Shown here one piece after another: positions 44,927 through 53,424 of a DNA stretch of 64,000 nucleotides (position 1 is the stretch's first letter; each line of letters opens with the position of its first letter). The stretch comes from an uncultured Roseovarius sp. (GTDB taxonomy: Bacteria > Pseudomonadota > Alphaproteobacteria > Rhodobacterales > Rhodobacteraceae): the NCBI GenBank assembly GCA_951812895.1, contig OX638333.1:2832001-2896000 (forward strand), written 5' to 3'. Made by a program: the position numbers and the translations under genes. The notes beneath the pieces are model-generated. The model did no database searches and was not told where the DNA came from. It worked only from the letters and a program-made list of their open reading frames with translations.

Positions 44927-45854
44927 ATATCGGTTCCAGGCGGCTTCGGCGATATTTCTTGGTAAACGTGACAACCAAGAAGATTCGCTGGTGACCGACT
45001 TTGCGATCGGCGGCGACATGGGTTTTGTCGTCCTGTCCGATGGCATGGGCGGTCACAATGCTGGTGATATCGCCAGCAAAGTTGTTGTGACCGAAGTGTT
45101 CAGTGAACTGAAACTGCAAAGTGGCAACCAGACGAATTTTAGTGCCAATATTTCCACCATCCTTAGGGATGCGGCAGAGGCGGCAAATAGCTGTGTGCGT
45201 GAAATTGCAGATGGCGCTCCGTCTACTAAAGGTATGGGGGCAACGTTGATTGTTCCTGTCTTTGTCGGGGATCAATTATTTTGGATTTCGATTGGCGATT
45301 CACCTCTGTTCTTGTTCCGTGACGGGCAATTATCGCAGCTGAACGAAGACCATTCTTTTGCACCGCAAATTGATTACATGGTGAGAAGCGGCATGCTGAC
45401 AGAAAGCGTTGGGCGGGAGCATCCCGACCGGAACTGTCTGACATCCGTTCTGGCAGGGCAGAAGATTACAAAGGTGGATTGTCCGCTGGCGCCAACACAA
45501 CTGCATGACGGTGACATTGTTGTTGTGGCCAGTGACGGGCTGCAGTATTTGAGCCGCGCTGAAATCGAGGACGTTCTGGTAAACAAAAAATCGTTTTCCA
45601 GCGAGCTTATCGCCGAAAGCCTGATTGATGAGATCAAGGCTTTGGATGCGCCGGATCAGGACAATGTGTCCTTGTCGGTCATCAAGATATCGAACCGGAA
45701 AAGCAAATCAGACTGGGCGTATAATGGTATTGACCATTCTAAGACGGCTAATTTGCCCGGCCACCCCGAGGGACGTGTTTCGGGCGGCTGGATTGCAAGC
45801 CTGAGGTCCCGTTTGGCGCGGTTGTATTTGTCTGCAGCTGGGCCAACGCAATGA
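44910..45854 (+). CDS. PP2C-family Ser/Thr phosphatase
   Basis: ATG 44910 is chosen, with GAGG at 44900-44903; the frame is open further upstream within the FHA gene. The 314-residue protein has all PP2C metal motifs: RDNQED (20-25), DGMGGHNAGD (44-53), SIGDSPLFLFRDG, ASDGLQYLS and a final DQDNVSLSVI. The ~50-residue tail ends in an amphipathic helix (GGWIASLRSRLARLYLSAA) that may touch membrane. It is predicted to reverse the kinase. The stop overlaps the next ATG (ATGA). Confidence 0.93.
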   Translation: MASKSEYRFQAASAIFLGKRDNQEDSLVTDFAIGGDMGFVVLSDGMGGHNAGDIASKVVVTEVFSELKLQSGNQTNFSANISTILRDAAEAANSCVREIADGAPSTKGMGATLIVPVFVGDQLFWISIGDSPLFLFRDGQLSQLNEDHSFAPQIDYMVRSGMLTESVGREHPDRNCLTSVLAGQKITKVDCPLAPTQLHDGDIVVVASDGLQYLSRAEIEDVLVNKKSFSSELIAESLIDEIKALDAPDQDNVSLSVIKISNRKSKSDWAYNGIDHSKTANLPGHPEGRVSGGWIASLRSRLARLYLSAAGPTQ

Positions 45855-47083
45855 CGACCGTAGACTGGGCAGGTCAAACCCTGCAGCGTTTGCAGGACGT
45901 TCTGGCCACTGCACCTCTTTCAGAACAGCTTTTGTCATCTGGCCGTGCGCTTGCCAGACGATTGTCATCGCCCGTCAGGGTAACTTTTGTAGGCCCGCCC
46001 AAATCGGGTAAGTCTACGCTGATCAATGCTTTGACCGGGCAAACGGTGATACCAGACAGCGCCGACCTTCCATCCTATGAGATTTGGTATGCTGAGACCC
46101 CTCATGTCGTTGTGACAAAAGGTGACGGGTCAACCGAAAAGCTTGGGCAGTCTGAATTTGGCCGGCTTGCCGAATTTGCCCCTGTCTTCCTGCAGTTCTA
46201 TTTACCTCAGGAGATATTCAAGCGGATGCGCGTCCTTGAAATTGTCACCGATGGAAGCCCGGCAGAAATGGCTGCGGCGACCAGGTGGGCTGCGAAACGT
46301 ACAGACATCGCGATTTGGTGCAGCCGTGAGTTTGAGGACATTGAAAGAGGATATTGGTCTCTTTTTCCTGATGAGCAAAAGGATCACGGTTTCCTTGTCC
46401 TGACTCAGGCGGACAGGCTTTCACCAGAATTAATTTCAGCGCGGCTTGACCAGATTTGTGATGAAGTTGTGAACGAATTTCGCATCATCGCACCCGTGGC
46501 GGCCAAACAGGCGTTTCCATCGCAAAATTCAAAACCATCCGACAAAGATCAGATGATGAAATCAAGCGGGTTGCGTGCGCTGCGATCAGAGCTGCTGCGC
46601 CATATCGAATTGGGGCGACAGGCTGATATTGATCACGCGTCGGTCTTTTTGAACCGGTTTGAAAAGACAACGCCGCGCAAAGTAATCAATCAGAAGGGAG
46701 GGGCAGAAAAACCAAGTAAGATACTGGAATATAAAGATAATAAAAATCCAGAAGATAATGCCGCCCCCTGCCAGAGTTATTCTGCGGGAACGGAATATCT
46801 GCGCAGTCAGGCGATCGAAATGTTCACCGATATCGAAGAGTTCGGCAGCTTTGCCTCTAAAAAGATCGTGGAGCGCTGTCTGGAGACCGCCAATACACTG
46901 GTCGACATGGTGGCCGATGAATATCCGGAGACTGACCATCAGGAGCTGGCCGTTGATGCGGCGACAGAGGCCGCTGATGTATTGTTGCTCATGACGCTGG
47001 AAAACACCCGAGGTGCCGCAGAAGATGCTGTAAATCTTTTGCTGCAAGTCAAACGAGATTTCGAGGTTGCGGCGGCAGCTTAA
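45851..47083 (+). CDS. P-loop GTPase, dynamin-like cluster member 1
   Basis: A 410-residue protein with the Walker A motif GPPKSGKST (48-56), preceded by VRVTFV. The candidate G4 is LTQADRLS. The usual DxPG of switch II is not clear (EIVTDGSPAEM), so this is a divergent dynamin/GTPase-like protein that may bind but not hydrolyse nucleotide. A helical C-terminal region lies beyond ~290. It overlaps the PP2C stop. Confidence 0.82.
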   Translation: MTTVDWAGQTLQRLQDVLATAPLSEQLLSSGRALARRLSSPVRVTFVGPPKSGKSTLINALTGQTVIPDSADLPSYEIWYAETPHVVVTKGDGSTEKLGQSEFGRLAEFAPVFLQFYLPQEIFKRMRVLEIVTDGSPAEMAAATRWAAKRTDIAIWCSREFEDIERGYWSLFPDEQKDHGFLVLTQADRLSPELISARLDQICDEVVNEFRIIAPVAAKQAFPSQNSKPSDKDQMMKSSGLRALRSELLRHIELGRQADIDHASVFLNRFEKTTPRKVINQKGGAEKPSKILEYKDNKNPEDNAAPCQSYSAGTEYLRSQAIEMFTDIEEFGSFASKKIVERCLETANTLVDMVADEYPETDHQELAVDAATEAADVLLLMTLENTRGAAEDAVNLLLQVKRDFEVAAAA

Positions 47084-47237
47084 TTGCGACAGGCCCGACC
47101 AATTTCTGACTTTCACCTCAATTTAAACACTATTCGAACCTAGTTTCGGATCCAACCGTACGAGACTCATGAAGTTAGTATTCAACACTATACCGTTTCG
47201 TCCAAATATCGCTTCTTTGGCTGTGAGAACCTGACAC

Positions 47238-49328
47238 ATGAACGTTGAAACCAAAATCGACACTTACACCCCCAGCGACACATCGTCGTTGGACAGCGAA
47301 AGTGTGAATTTGATCCGGCAGGGGCTGAGCCCGCTTGAAGATCTTGCTGAAAAACGTGAAAAGCTTCGCACAATTTTTGACGACATCCTGAAAGTGGGTG
47401 ATCGCGCCACGCTTGAACGCGCCCGCAAGCTGTCTGCAAAGCTGGACGCGGTTGAACCGGCTGTGACGATGATAGGGCAGGTCAAGGCGGGCAAGACATC
47501 TTTGGTCAATGCGATGATCGGGATGCCGGACCTGCTGCCATCGGATGTGAACCCGTGGACATCGGTTGTGACCTCTTTGCATCTGGACCCGGCGATGTCT
47601 GCGTCGCAGAACAGGTCGAGCTTTCAATTCTTTGACCGCGAAGACTGGGACCGTTTGGTTGTTGGTGGTGGTCGTATTGGAGAGCTGGCACGGCGCGCAG
47701 GTGCAACCCTTGAGCTGGAACATGTGGGCCGCCAAATTGCGGCACTTCAGCAAAAATCCCGCGAAAGGCTGGGTAAGAAATTTGAGCTATTGCTGGGACA
47801 AGAGCATGACTACGGCTATTTCGATAATGATCTGATCGAGAGATACGTTTGTCTTGGCGATGACTTTGAGGATGATACCGAGACATCGAAAACGCGCGGC
47901 CGGTTTGCCGATATCACGAAGTCCGCCCAAATCCACATGCAAAATCCGGCCACACCTACCAAACTCTGCATTCGGGACACGCCGGGTGTGAATGACACGT
48001 TTCTGGTGCGCGAACAGATAACTATCAAGGCGATCCGCGGTAGCCAGATTTGCGTTGTCGTTCTGGCAGCGCACCAAGCATTGTCATCGGTTGACCTGGC
48101 GCTGCTCCGGTTGATTTCGAATGTGAAGTCGCGCGAAATCATCATTTTTGTTAACCGCATCGACGAGTTGGCTGATCCAGCATCGCAAGTTCCTGAAATT
48201 CGCGCGAATATCGCGGCCACACTCAAAGTCCACCAAGGGCCAGAGGATGCGACAATCATATTCGGGAGCGCGCTATGGGCGAACCAGCTGATCGAGGGCC
48301 GGTTAACCGACCTTAGCGGAGATAGTGCTGACTCGCTTATGAAATATGCGCGGTTTGAACTGACCAATATGCCTACCGGTTTGCCGGCTAACGAAGTGAT
48401 TTGGAACCTGTCTGGCCTTGCGTCACTGCATTATGCCCTGGCGGGGCGGATTAATGATGGTCCGGGTCAAGATACGATCGCGGCGATTATGCGCAATGCT
48501 CGTAACCTGTTGAACGGTATAAAGATTTCAAGCAGCGTGTCGTCAGAGCGCACCATGGGCGCCCCCAAGGCAAACGCGGACACGGCGGTGATCGCTGAAG
48601 AGTATGACGCTTTTGAGACTAAGCGTCTTGAAGCGCTGGAAGATGGGTTGCGCAAACAGCACGACGAGTTTGTTGATCGCATTGAGCGTGTGCATAACAG
48701 CTTTTTGGATCGGGCGTCTGCGTCTCTGGTCAATCATGTTGAGACTGAAGGTGAAGATGCCGTTTGGAAATATGATCCGACGGGACTTCGTATGCTGTTA
48801 AGATCATCGTACCGGACGTTCGCAAAGCGATCGAAAGACATGATAAACAATGCTCTTTCTGCGACTGTAGAGGAAAGTGCCGCGTTCTTTGAACGCTCAT
48901 TCTCAGTTCCGGCGGATTCGTTTGCCATGCAGGCGCCAGAGGCGTCGGAGGCCCCGGCCCCGGTTATTTTGGGGCAGACCATCGCGCTTGATCTGCAATC
49001 AAACTGGTGGTCGAAATGGTGGAAGCAGCAAAAGGGTGCTAAGGCGCATACCAAAGAGTTTGCAGAGATGATTGCCGCAGAAACGGCACCTATTTTTGAA
49101 GGTCTGCGCGAGGATTATGCAAAGGTCATCCGCGATGATGCTGTCACACTTTTGAATGAGTTTGTGGCGGAACAAAAAACGGTGCTGAATGACTTGATAC
49201 GTCAATGCAACGCGCCCGAAAATTCAGGTTACCAGACGCGCCAGGAGGCACGAAGACAAACACGCCTAGAGATCGTTGAACGGGCATCGGCTACGTTAGA
49301 GGAACTCTTTGGCGAGACGGACGGGTAG
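47238..49328 (+). CDS. Dynamin-family GTPase, cluster member 2
   Basis: At 696 residues it is the only member of the cluster long enough for a full dynamin stalk. Walker A GQVKAGKTS (80-88), switch I threonine in NPWTSVVTS, G3 RDTPGVND, and G4 VNRIDEL are intact. The C-terminal half is largely helical and carries a Trp-rich patch WWSKWWKQQK (590-599), a good candidate for a membrane-binding paddle. It follows a 154-bp gap that may hold a second promoter and is six bases from the next GTPase gene. Membrane tubulation or fusion activity is expected from the family, not shown. Confidence 0.88.
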   Translation: MNVETKIDTYTPSDTSSLDSESVNLIRQGLSPLEDLAEKREKLRTIFDDILKVGDRATLERARKLSAKLDAVEPAVTMIGQVKAGKTSLVNAMIGMPDLLPSDVNPWTSVVTSLHLDPAMSASQNRSSFQFFDREDWDRLVVGGGRIGELARRAGATLELEHVGRQIAALQQKSRERLGKKFELLLGQEHDYGYFDNDLIERYVCLGDDFEDDTETSKTRGRFADITKSAQIHMQNPATPTKLCIRDTPGVNDTFLVREQITIKAIRGSQICVVVLAAHQALSSVDLALLRLISNVKSREIIIFVNRIDELADPASQVPEIRANIAATLKVHQGPEDATIIFGSALWANQLIEGRLTDLSGDSADSLMKYARFELTNMPTGLPANEVIWNLSGLASLHYALAGRINDGPGQDTIAAIMRNARNLLNGIKISSSVSSERTMGAPKANADTAVIAEEYDAFETKRLEALEDGLRKQHDEFVDRIERVHNSFLDRASASLVNHVETEGEDAVWKYDPTGLRMLLRSSYRTFAKRSKDMINNALSATVEESAAFFERSFSVPADSFAMQAPEASEAPAPVILGQTIALDLQSNWWSKWWKQQKGAKAHTKEFAEMIAAETAPIFEGLREDYAKVIRDDAVTLLNEFVAEQKTVLNDLIRQCNAPENSGYQTRQEARRQTRLEIVERASATLEELFGETDG

Positions 49329-49333
49329 GTAAA

Positions 49334-50065
49334 ATGGTTTACGCAAACGACAAAGCTCAGTTTGAAAACTCTGAGCAAACTTCAGATAAGCCTCGTATCG
49401 CTGTGATGGGCGAATTCAGCGTTGGTAAAAGCACATTATGCAATTTGCTCCTGGGCGAACCTGTGTTGCCCACAAAGGTCACGGCAACCCGGTTGCCACC
49501 GATGTGGATTTCGTATGGTGAAGGCGAGCCGATCCAAGTGGACAAACAGGGAGAGAAACACCCTGTAGAAGTGGAGCAGATCGCCAGGCTTCGTACCGAA
49601 GAAACCAGTTATATCAGAATGTTCAAGCAATCTGACCTGCTTAAAATGTGCGATCTCATTGACATGCCGGGCATCTCTGACCCGAACATGGCCGATATTG
49701 GGTGGGGTGAAGTTGTTGACGAAGCGGACGCGGTGATATGGTGCACGCATTCCACGCAGGCATGGCGACAAAGTGAGGCGGCCAGCTGGGGCGAACTTCC
49801 TGATGATTTGAGAGATAAGGGAATGTTGTTACTGACGCGGTTCGACAAATTAACCAACGAACGCGACAAGAAACGTGTGATACAGCGGGTCGAAAACGAG
49901 ACAGCCGGGGCCTTTCGCGGGATTTACCCAATATCGCTTACAGCAGCCATGGATGCCCGGGACAACGTTGACTTGCTACGCGAAGCCGGTGCCGAACAAT
50001 TGGCGCGCGGTATCGTGGACCTGCTGACTGAGTTGGGTGCAGTTAACACGACTGCGGCTTCCTAA
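49334..50065 (+). CDS. Dynamin-like GTPase domain, cluster member 3
   Basis: A 243-residue protein consisting essentially of a GTPase domain: AVMGEFSVGKSTLCN (Walker A, about 23-37), the switch I threonine TKVTATRLP, G3 IDMPGISDP, G4 LTRFDKL. It has no stalk, so it may work as a partner or switch of the 696-residue dynamin encoded just upstream. Confidence 0.88.
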   Translation: MVYANDKAQFENSEQTSDKPRIAVMGEFSVGKSTLCNLLLGEPVLPTKVTATRLPPMWISYGEGEPIQVDKQGEKHPVEVEQIARLRTEETSYIRMFKQSDLLKMCDLIDMPGISDPNMADIGWGEVVDEADAVIWCTHSTQAWRQSEAASWGELPDDLRDKGMLLLTRFDKLTNERDKKRVIQRVENETAGAFRGIYPISLTAAMDARDNVDLLREAGAEQLARGIVDLLTELGAVNTTAAS

Positions 50066-50423
50066 AACATTAAACTTCAAGCACGGGCTATACACTAGCG
50101 GTCTTCCCCGGCTATGTGCTGCTGGCTTTGCTGTGGGTTCCGCGCGGGCAATTACTCGGAAATTGGCGAAGATTTGGACCCGGTGATGGGGCTACTTTCC
50201 AATCGCGTCCTATCTTTCCATAATGTGGGCTTAAGACGTGCTAAAAAATTAGTTATTCAAAGCATTTTCGGCAAAACGCATCTTGACGGCAGCGCCCGTG
50301 AAGCCGACACATAAGCATCGGTTTTTCTACTAGTTTCATGTTTGAAACGGTGTGGCTGATCCGCAATTCAACATGCGGGGTTTCACCGATCCACGACAGG
50401 CAAAAGAAATATAGACCACCCAG
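50066..50423. other. 358-bp gap inside the GTPase cluster
   Basis: Nothing of known family is seen. A 66-residue frame at 50114-50314 lacks features. GTTTCA-TGTT-TGAAAC (50332-50347 approximately) is a short hairpin. The gap probably holds a promoter for the two downstream genes. Confidence 0.45.
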
Positions 50424-50810
50424 ATGGATGTATCCGAAAGACTTTCAAACTTGCGTAGCGCGGTGCCCGGGTGCCACCTTGCGGCGTTTATTGATCTGTC
50501 GTCAAAAATGGTTCTGGCGGTCAATGCGCGTAGCAATCAGCCTCAGGAGCGATTGGACGTGTTGGCCGATCAGGCCGAGCGGCTTTTAAGCGCGCCTGAC
50601 GTCATCATCGAGGATCCGGCTCCATCGCAACCCTCTGCTCACATACCCGATTACGTTGTTACGTCTTCGCCTGAAAACCTTGAGGTTTTTGTGCGATCAG
50701 CAGGGGATGCCAACGAGGCCCTGGGTTTGGTATGTGCCATAAACACCGATATAGAGCTCGCGTTGGATCAGTGTGACGCTATACTGATCGCGATCGGCAA
50801 AGAGAGCTGA
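50424..50810 (+). CDS. Roadblock/LC7-like protein
   Basis: A 128-residue protein with the alternating strand/helix pattern of roadblock/LC7 proteins (GCHLAAFIDLSSKMVLAVNARSNQPQERLDVLADQAERLL, then a second strand set ending in DYVVTSSPENLEVFVRSAG and LVCAIN). Such proteins are known partners of small GTPases (MglB-MglA) and of dynein. Its placement beside three GTPases is therefore meaningful. The assignment rests on fold pattern only. Confidence 0.65.
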   Translation: MDVSERLSNLRSAVPGCHLAAFIDLSSKMVLAVNARSNQPQERLDVLADQAERLLSAPDVIIEDPAPSQPSAHIPDYVVTSSPENLEVFVRSAGDANEALGLVCAINTDIELALDQCDAILIAIGKES

Positions 50811-50846
50811 ATTGATAACAAATCCATCCGATAAGCAGGCCGCAGT

Positions 50847-51665
50847 GTGAGCGAAACTGACAAACTAAGGAATAAGCTGTCCAAGCTTGCGGAAGCTGAC
50901 GCCGGGATTCCGGGGCACGAACGCGAGGTCAGGGCGGCGGATTCATATGATTGCCTGACGAAAATATTGGATGAAATCGAAGAAATCGTACTGCCCCGCG
51001 ATCTTATGCTGCGCAATGCGGCGGGCCAGACGCTATCGCTGACGGTAAAAAACCGCCGTCTGATCCGCCTGAATTCACCGGTTACGCAAAGCCTGGCCGG
51101 ATTCATAAATGTATTCGACCAAGAGCTGTCAGCGTCAGACAGTGGCCAAATGGTTGATTTGGCAAATGTTTTTGCCACGTTTTGTGTTTATGGAAGTGTG
51201 ATCTCTGTCGAAACCGCCAAGGCCGCATCAGGTGATCATCTGGATGAAATTGGCGTGGCTGTTGAGCAGATACATCATGCCGCCACTGCCCACCCGGATT
51301 TCAAGGCCCCGGTTGATGAGGCGGATTTGATGCAAATCATTTGCAATAGATCGGGCGGACATTGTCTGGCTTGGATTCGGCTCAACAACGAGGGCGTTGT
51401 CAGTTCTGATGGTAGCGAAGCGCATCTGGGTAGGTTGCACGTGATTTTTGAAAATGCACTGCCTTATGTTAGCCGACATACGCAAACCGCCAATCGCGAG
51501 GTTTCGGTGCCGCAATACTGGGTTTTTGGGGCGCGGATCGCATCTCCGGTCAGGACAGCGATCGCGATTGTGGGCGCTGATACAATGTTGGCTTTGATGC
51601 CTGCAGAATTTGCTACTAAGTGGATCGACATTTGTCACCGGGCAACGAAAAAGCCCGCCGTTTAG
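50847..51665 (+). CDS. Unknown protein, last gene of the kinase/dynamin cluster
   Basis: GTG start at 50847. The 272-residue soluble protein has an N-terminal helical half. Its C-terminal ~110 residues (CLAWIRLNNEGVVSSDGSEAHLG ... FGARIASPVRTAIAIVGADTMLALMPAEF) also read like a roadblock/LC7 domain. No family name can be given. It is 36 bp from the previous gene and convergent with a GntR gene 31 bp away, so the cluster ends here. Confidence 0.7.
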   Translation: MSETDKLRNKLSKLAEADAGIPGHEREVRAADSYDCLTKILDEIEEIVLPRDLMLRNAAGQTLSLTVKNRRLIRLNSPVTQSLAGFINVFDQELSASDSGQMVDLANVFATFCVYGSVISVETAKAASGDHLDEIGVAVEQIHHAATAHPDFKAPVDEADLMQIICNRSGGHCLAWIRLNNEGVVSSDGSEAHLGRLHVIFENALPYVSRHTQTANREVSVPQYWVFGARIASPVRTAIAIVGADTMLALMPAEFATKWIDICHRATKKPAV

Positions 51666-51696
51666 GCACATTAGAATCAGTGCGCGCCCAAGTTTG

Positions 51697-52425
51697 TCAG
51701 TGTTTTATTATCGCGCGTGCGGAAAACTGGGCCATTTCACCACGCCAGATCTGGCGGCTGAAACAGATGGCAAAACCCAGTGTATCGCGTACCATTTGTT
51801 CCTGCTCAATTCCGGGCTGATAGGGCATCACGCCCAAAAACTCAGCCTCGTCAGGGCTTAATGTACGCATGCGAATGACAATGTCAGCTGTGTATCCTAG
51901 CGGGCTGTAGCGTTGGTGCTGCAGATATTCCGTATTCCACGGTTCAACATTTGGCAGAAATTCGGCGCAGCGGTATGCAATCACCGTTTCAGTTTCCAGA
52001 AATGTGGCATGCCCTTCGCGTCGAAACAGCCGGGTGTTTTCATAAAGCTGTGTGCCAACCGGAACAGAGAGAATTTCGGCCATTTCGAAACCAGCCTCAA
52101 TTTGCACGCTCTGCAGCAGCTCCATTTCAATCGCGATGCCTTTTGCGGCAGCACCGGATATAAAGTTCGCCATGCTGCCGACATCGTAGTCCAGTCTGTT
52201 GGGAGAAACGAAGCGCCCTTTACGGTCTTTGCTATAGGCAAGGCCCTCTGCTTCGACCGCTTCCAGCGCGCGCCGGGCTGTCATGCGGCTGACATTGTGC
52301 GATTCGGCCACGGCACGCTCAGACGGGAGGGCCATATGCTCGCGCAGCTCGCTATCGACTATCATGCGCTTCAGATCGTCGACGATTTGTCTGAATAAGG
52401 GGGCCGTGGCCGATTTTCTGCTCAT
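51697..52425 (-). CDS. GntR/HutC-type (UTRA-domain) transcriptional repressor
   Basis: A 242-residue protein: an N-terminal winged helix (MALPSERAVAESHNVSRMTARRALEAVEAEGLAYSKDRKGRFVSP contains the usual GntR elements, about 31-75) and a UTRA ligand domain (PVGTQLYENTRLFRREGHATFLETETVI). It is divergent from the dioxygenase operon with two perfect palindromes between, so it probably represses that operon and itself until a small molecule binds. Confidence 0.9.
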   Translation of the reverse strand: MSRKSATAPLFRQIVDDLKRMIVDSELREHMALPSERAVAESHNVSRMTARRALEAVEAEGLAYSKDRKGRFVSPNRLDYDVGSMANFISGAAAKGIAIEMELLQSVQIEAGFEMAEILSVPVGTQLYENTRLFRREGHATFLETETVIAYRCAEFLPNVEPWNTEYLQHQRYSPLGYTADIVIRMRTLSPDEAEFLGVMPYQPGIEQEQMVRDTLGFAICFSRQIWRGEMAQFSARAIIKH

Positions 52426-52464
52426 TTTCCGGGCTGCTCAGATGATTTTGATTTGAGTATCACG

Positions 52465-52505
52465 AATACTGGTATATACCAATATCAAATACTGGTATAT
52501 ACCAA
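52465..52505. promoter_or_regulatory. Twin GntR operators
   Basis: The 18-bp AATACTGGTATATACCAA occurs twice (52465-52482 and 52488-52505), each enclosing the perfect palindrome TGGTATATACCA; centres are 23 bp apart. The second ends 24 bp before the dioxygenase ATG. Confidence 0.8.
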
Positions 52506-52528
52506 CTACAAACATGCAGGAGGAAGTC

Positions 52529-53398
52529 ATGGCGGCTCTTACGCAACAGCAGAAAGATCGGTTCTGGAAAGATGGCGTTCTGGTGGTCGAAGACGCCGTA
52601 AGCGCGGAACAGCTGGCAGATCTTCGCAAGGTATTTGCAGGCTGGGTCGAGGAAAGCCGAGCGCAAAGTACTGACTATGGTCAGACATTGGACGGTCGTC
52701 CGCGGTTTGATCTGCAACCGGGCCACACCGCCGCGGTTCCCGGGCTGCGGCGCGTGCAGTCCCCCGAAGAAGTCTCGGATGTCTATGCAAATGTCATGCG
52801 CAACGCCCGCACGGTCGATATCTGTGCCGAACTTATCGGCCCGGGGATCAGATTTCACCATGGTAAGGTGAATTCGAAACTGCCGGGCACCGCGACCAAG
52901 GTGCATTTCCATCAGGATTTTCCGTTTGAGCCGATGACCAATGACGACATGATCACCTGCCTGCTATTCATTGACGACGTCACACTGGAAAATGGTCCGC
53001 TGGAGGTGGTGCCGGGCACCCATAAGGGCCCGCTTTATTCGCATTGGCATAATGGCGTTTTCACCGGATCGGTCTCGGATGACGTTTTTGAGCAGCACAA
53101 GGACAACATCGTCAAATGCACGGGCAAAGCCGGGTCTGTCTGCCTGATGCATGCCAGCCTGTTGCACGGGTCTGCGCCGAACCTGTCGGACACATCCCGC
53201 ACGCTTTACATCTCAACCTACTATGCAGAAGACGCGATTGAGCTGAGCCCGAACCACCTGCCCAGCACATTCACACATGAATTGGTGCGAGGCGAGGCGT
53301 CGGGCCGGGTGCGTTGCAGCACATACGAGATGCAGTTGCCCGAAGTGCCAAAGGGTACATCTTTCTTTGCACAACAGGCTGTGGCCGAGGTGGCCTAA
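52529..53398 (+). CDS. Fe(II)/2-oxoglutarate dioxygenase, phytanoyl-CoA hydroxylase family
   Basis: The start is ATG 52529, just after AGGAGG; an ATG at 52514 precedes that site. The 289-residue protein has the facial triad HQD (128-130) and H213 (in LLHGSAPN), with R224 for 2-oxoglutarate. The family hydroxylates or oxidatively demethylates small molecules (phytanoyl-CoA, ectoine). With a racemase-like protein and a demethylase-like flavoenzyme it forms an uncharacterised catabolic operon. Confidence 0.88.
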   Translation: MAALTQQQKDRFWKDGVLVVEDAVSAEQLADLRKVFAGWVEESRAQSTDYGQTLDGRPRFDLQPGHTAAVPGLRRVQSPEEVSDVYANVMRNARTVDICAELIGPGIRFHHGKVNSKLPGTATKVHFHQDFPFEPMTNDDMITCLLFIDDVTLENGPLEVVPGTHKGPLYSHWHNGVFTGSVSDDVFEQHKDNIVKCTGKAGSVCLMHASLLHGSAPNLSDTSRTLYISTYYAEDAIELSPNHLPSTFTHELVRGEASGRVRCSTYEMQLPEVPKGTSFFAQQAVAEVA

Positions 53399-53424
53399 AC
53401 GGATATGTTAATAGGTGAACGTTC

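Noticed and set aside
42748..45854. Interpretation as a type VI secretion phospho-regulon
   Set aside because: No tss, hcp, vgrG or clpV gene is present; only the regulatory trio is shared.
50114..50314. 66-residue frame in the gap inside the GTPase cluster
   Set aside because: Composition and sequence look random and it lacks a ribosome site; kept as intergenic.
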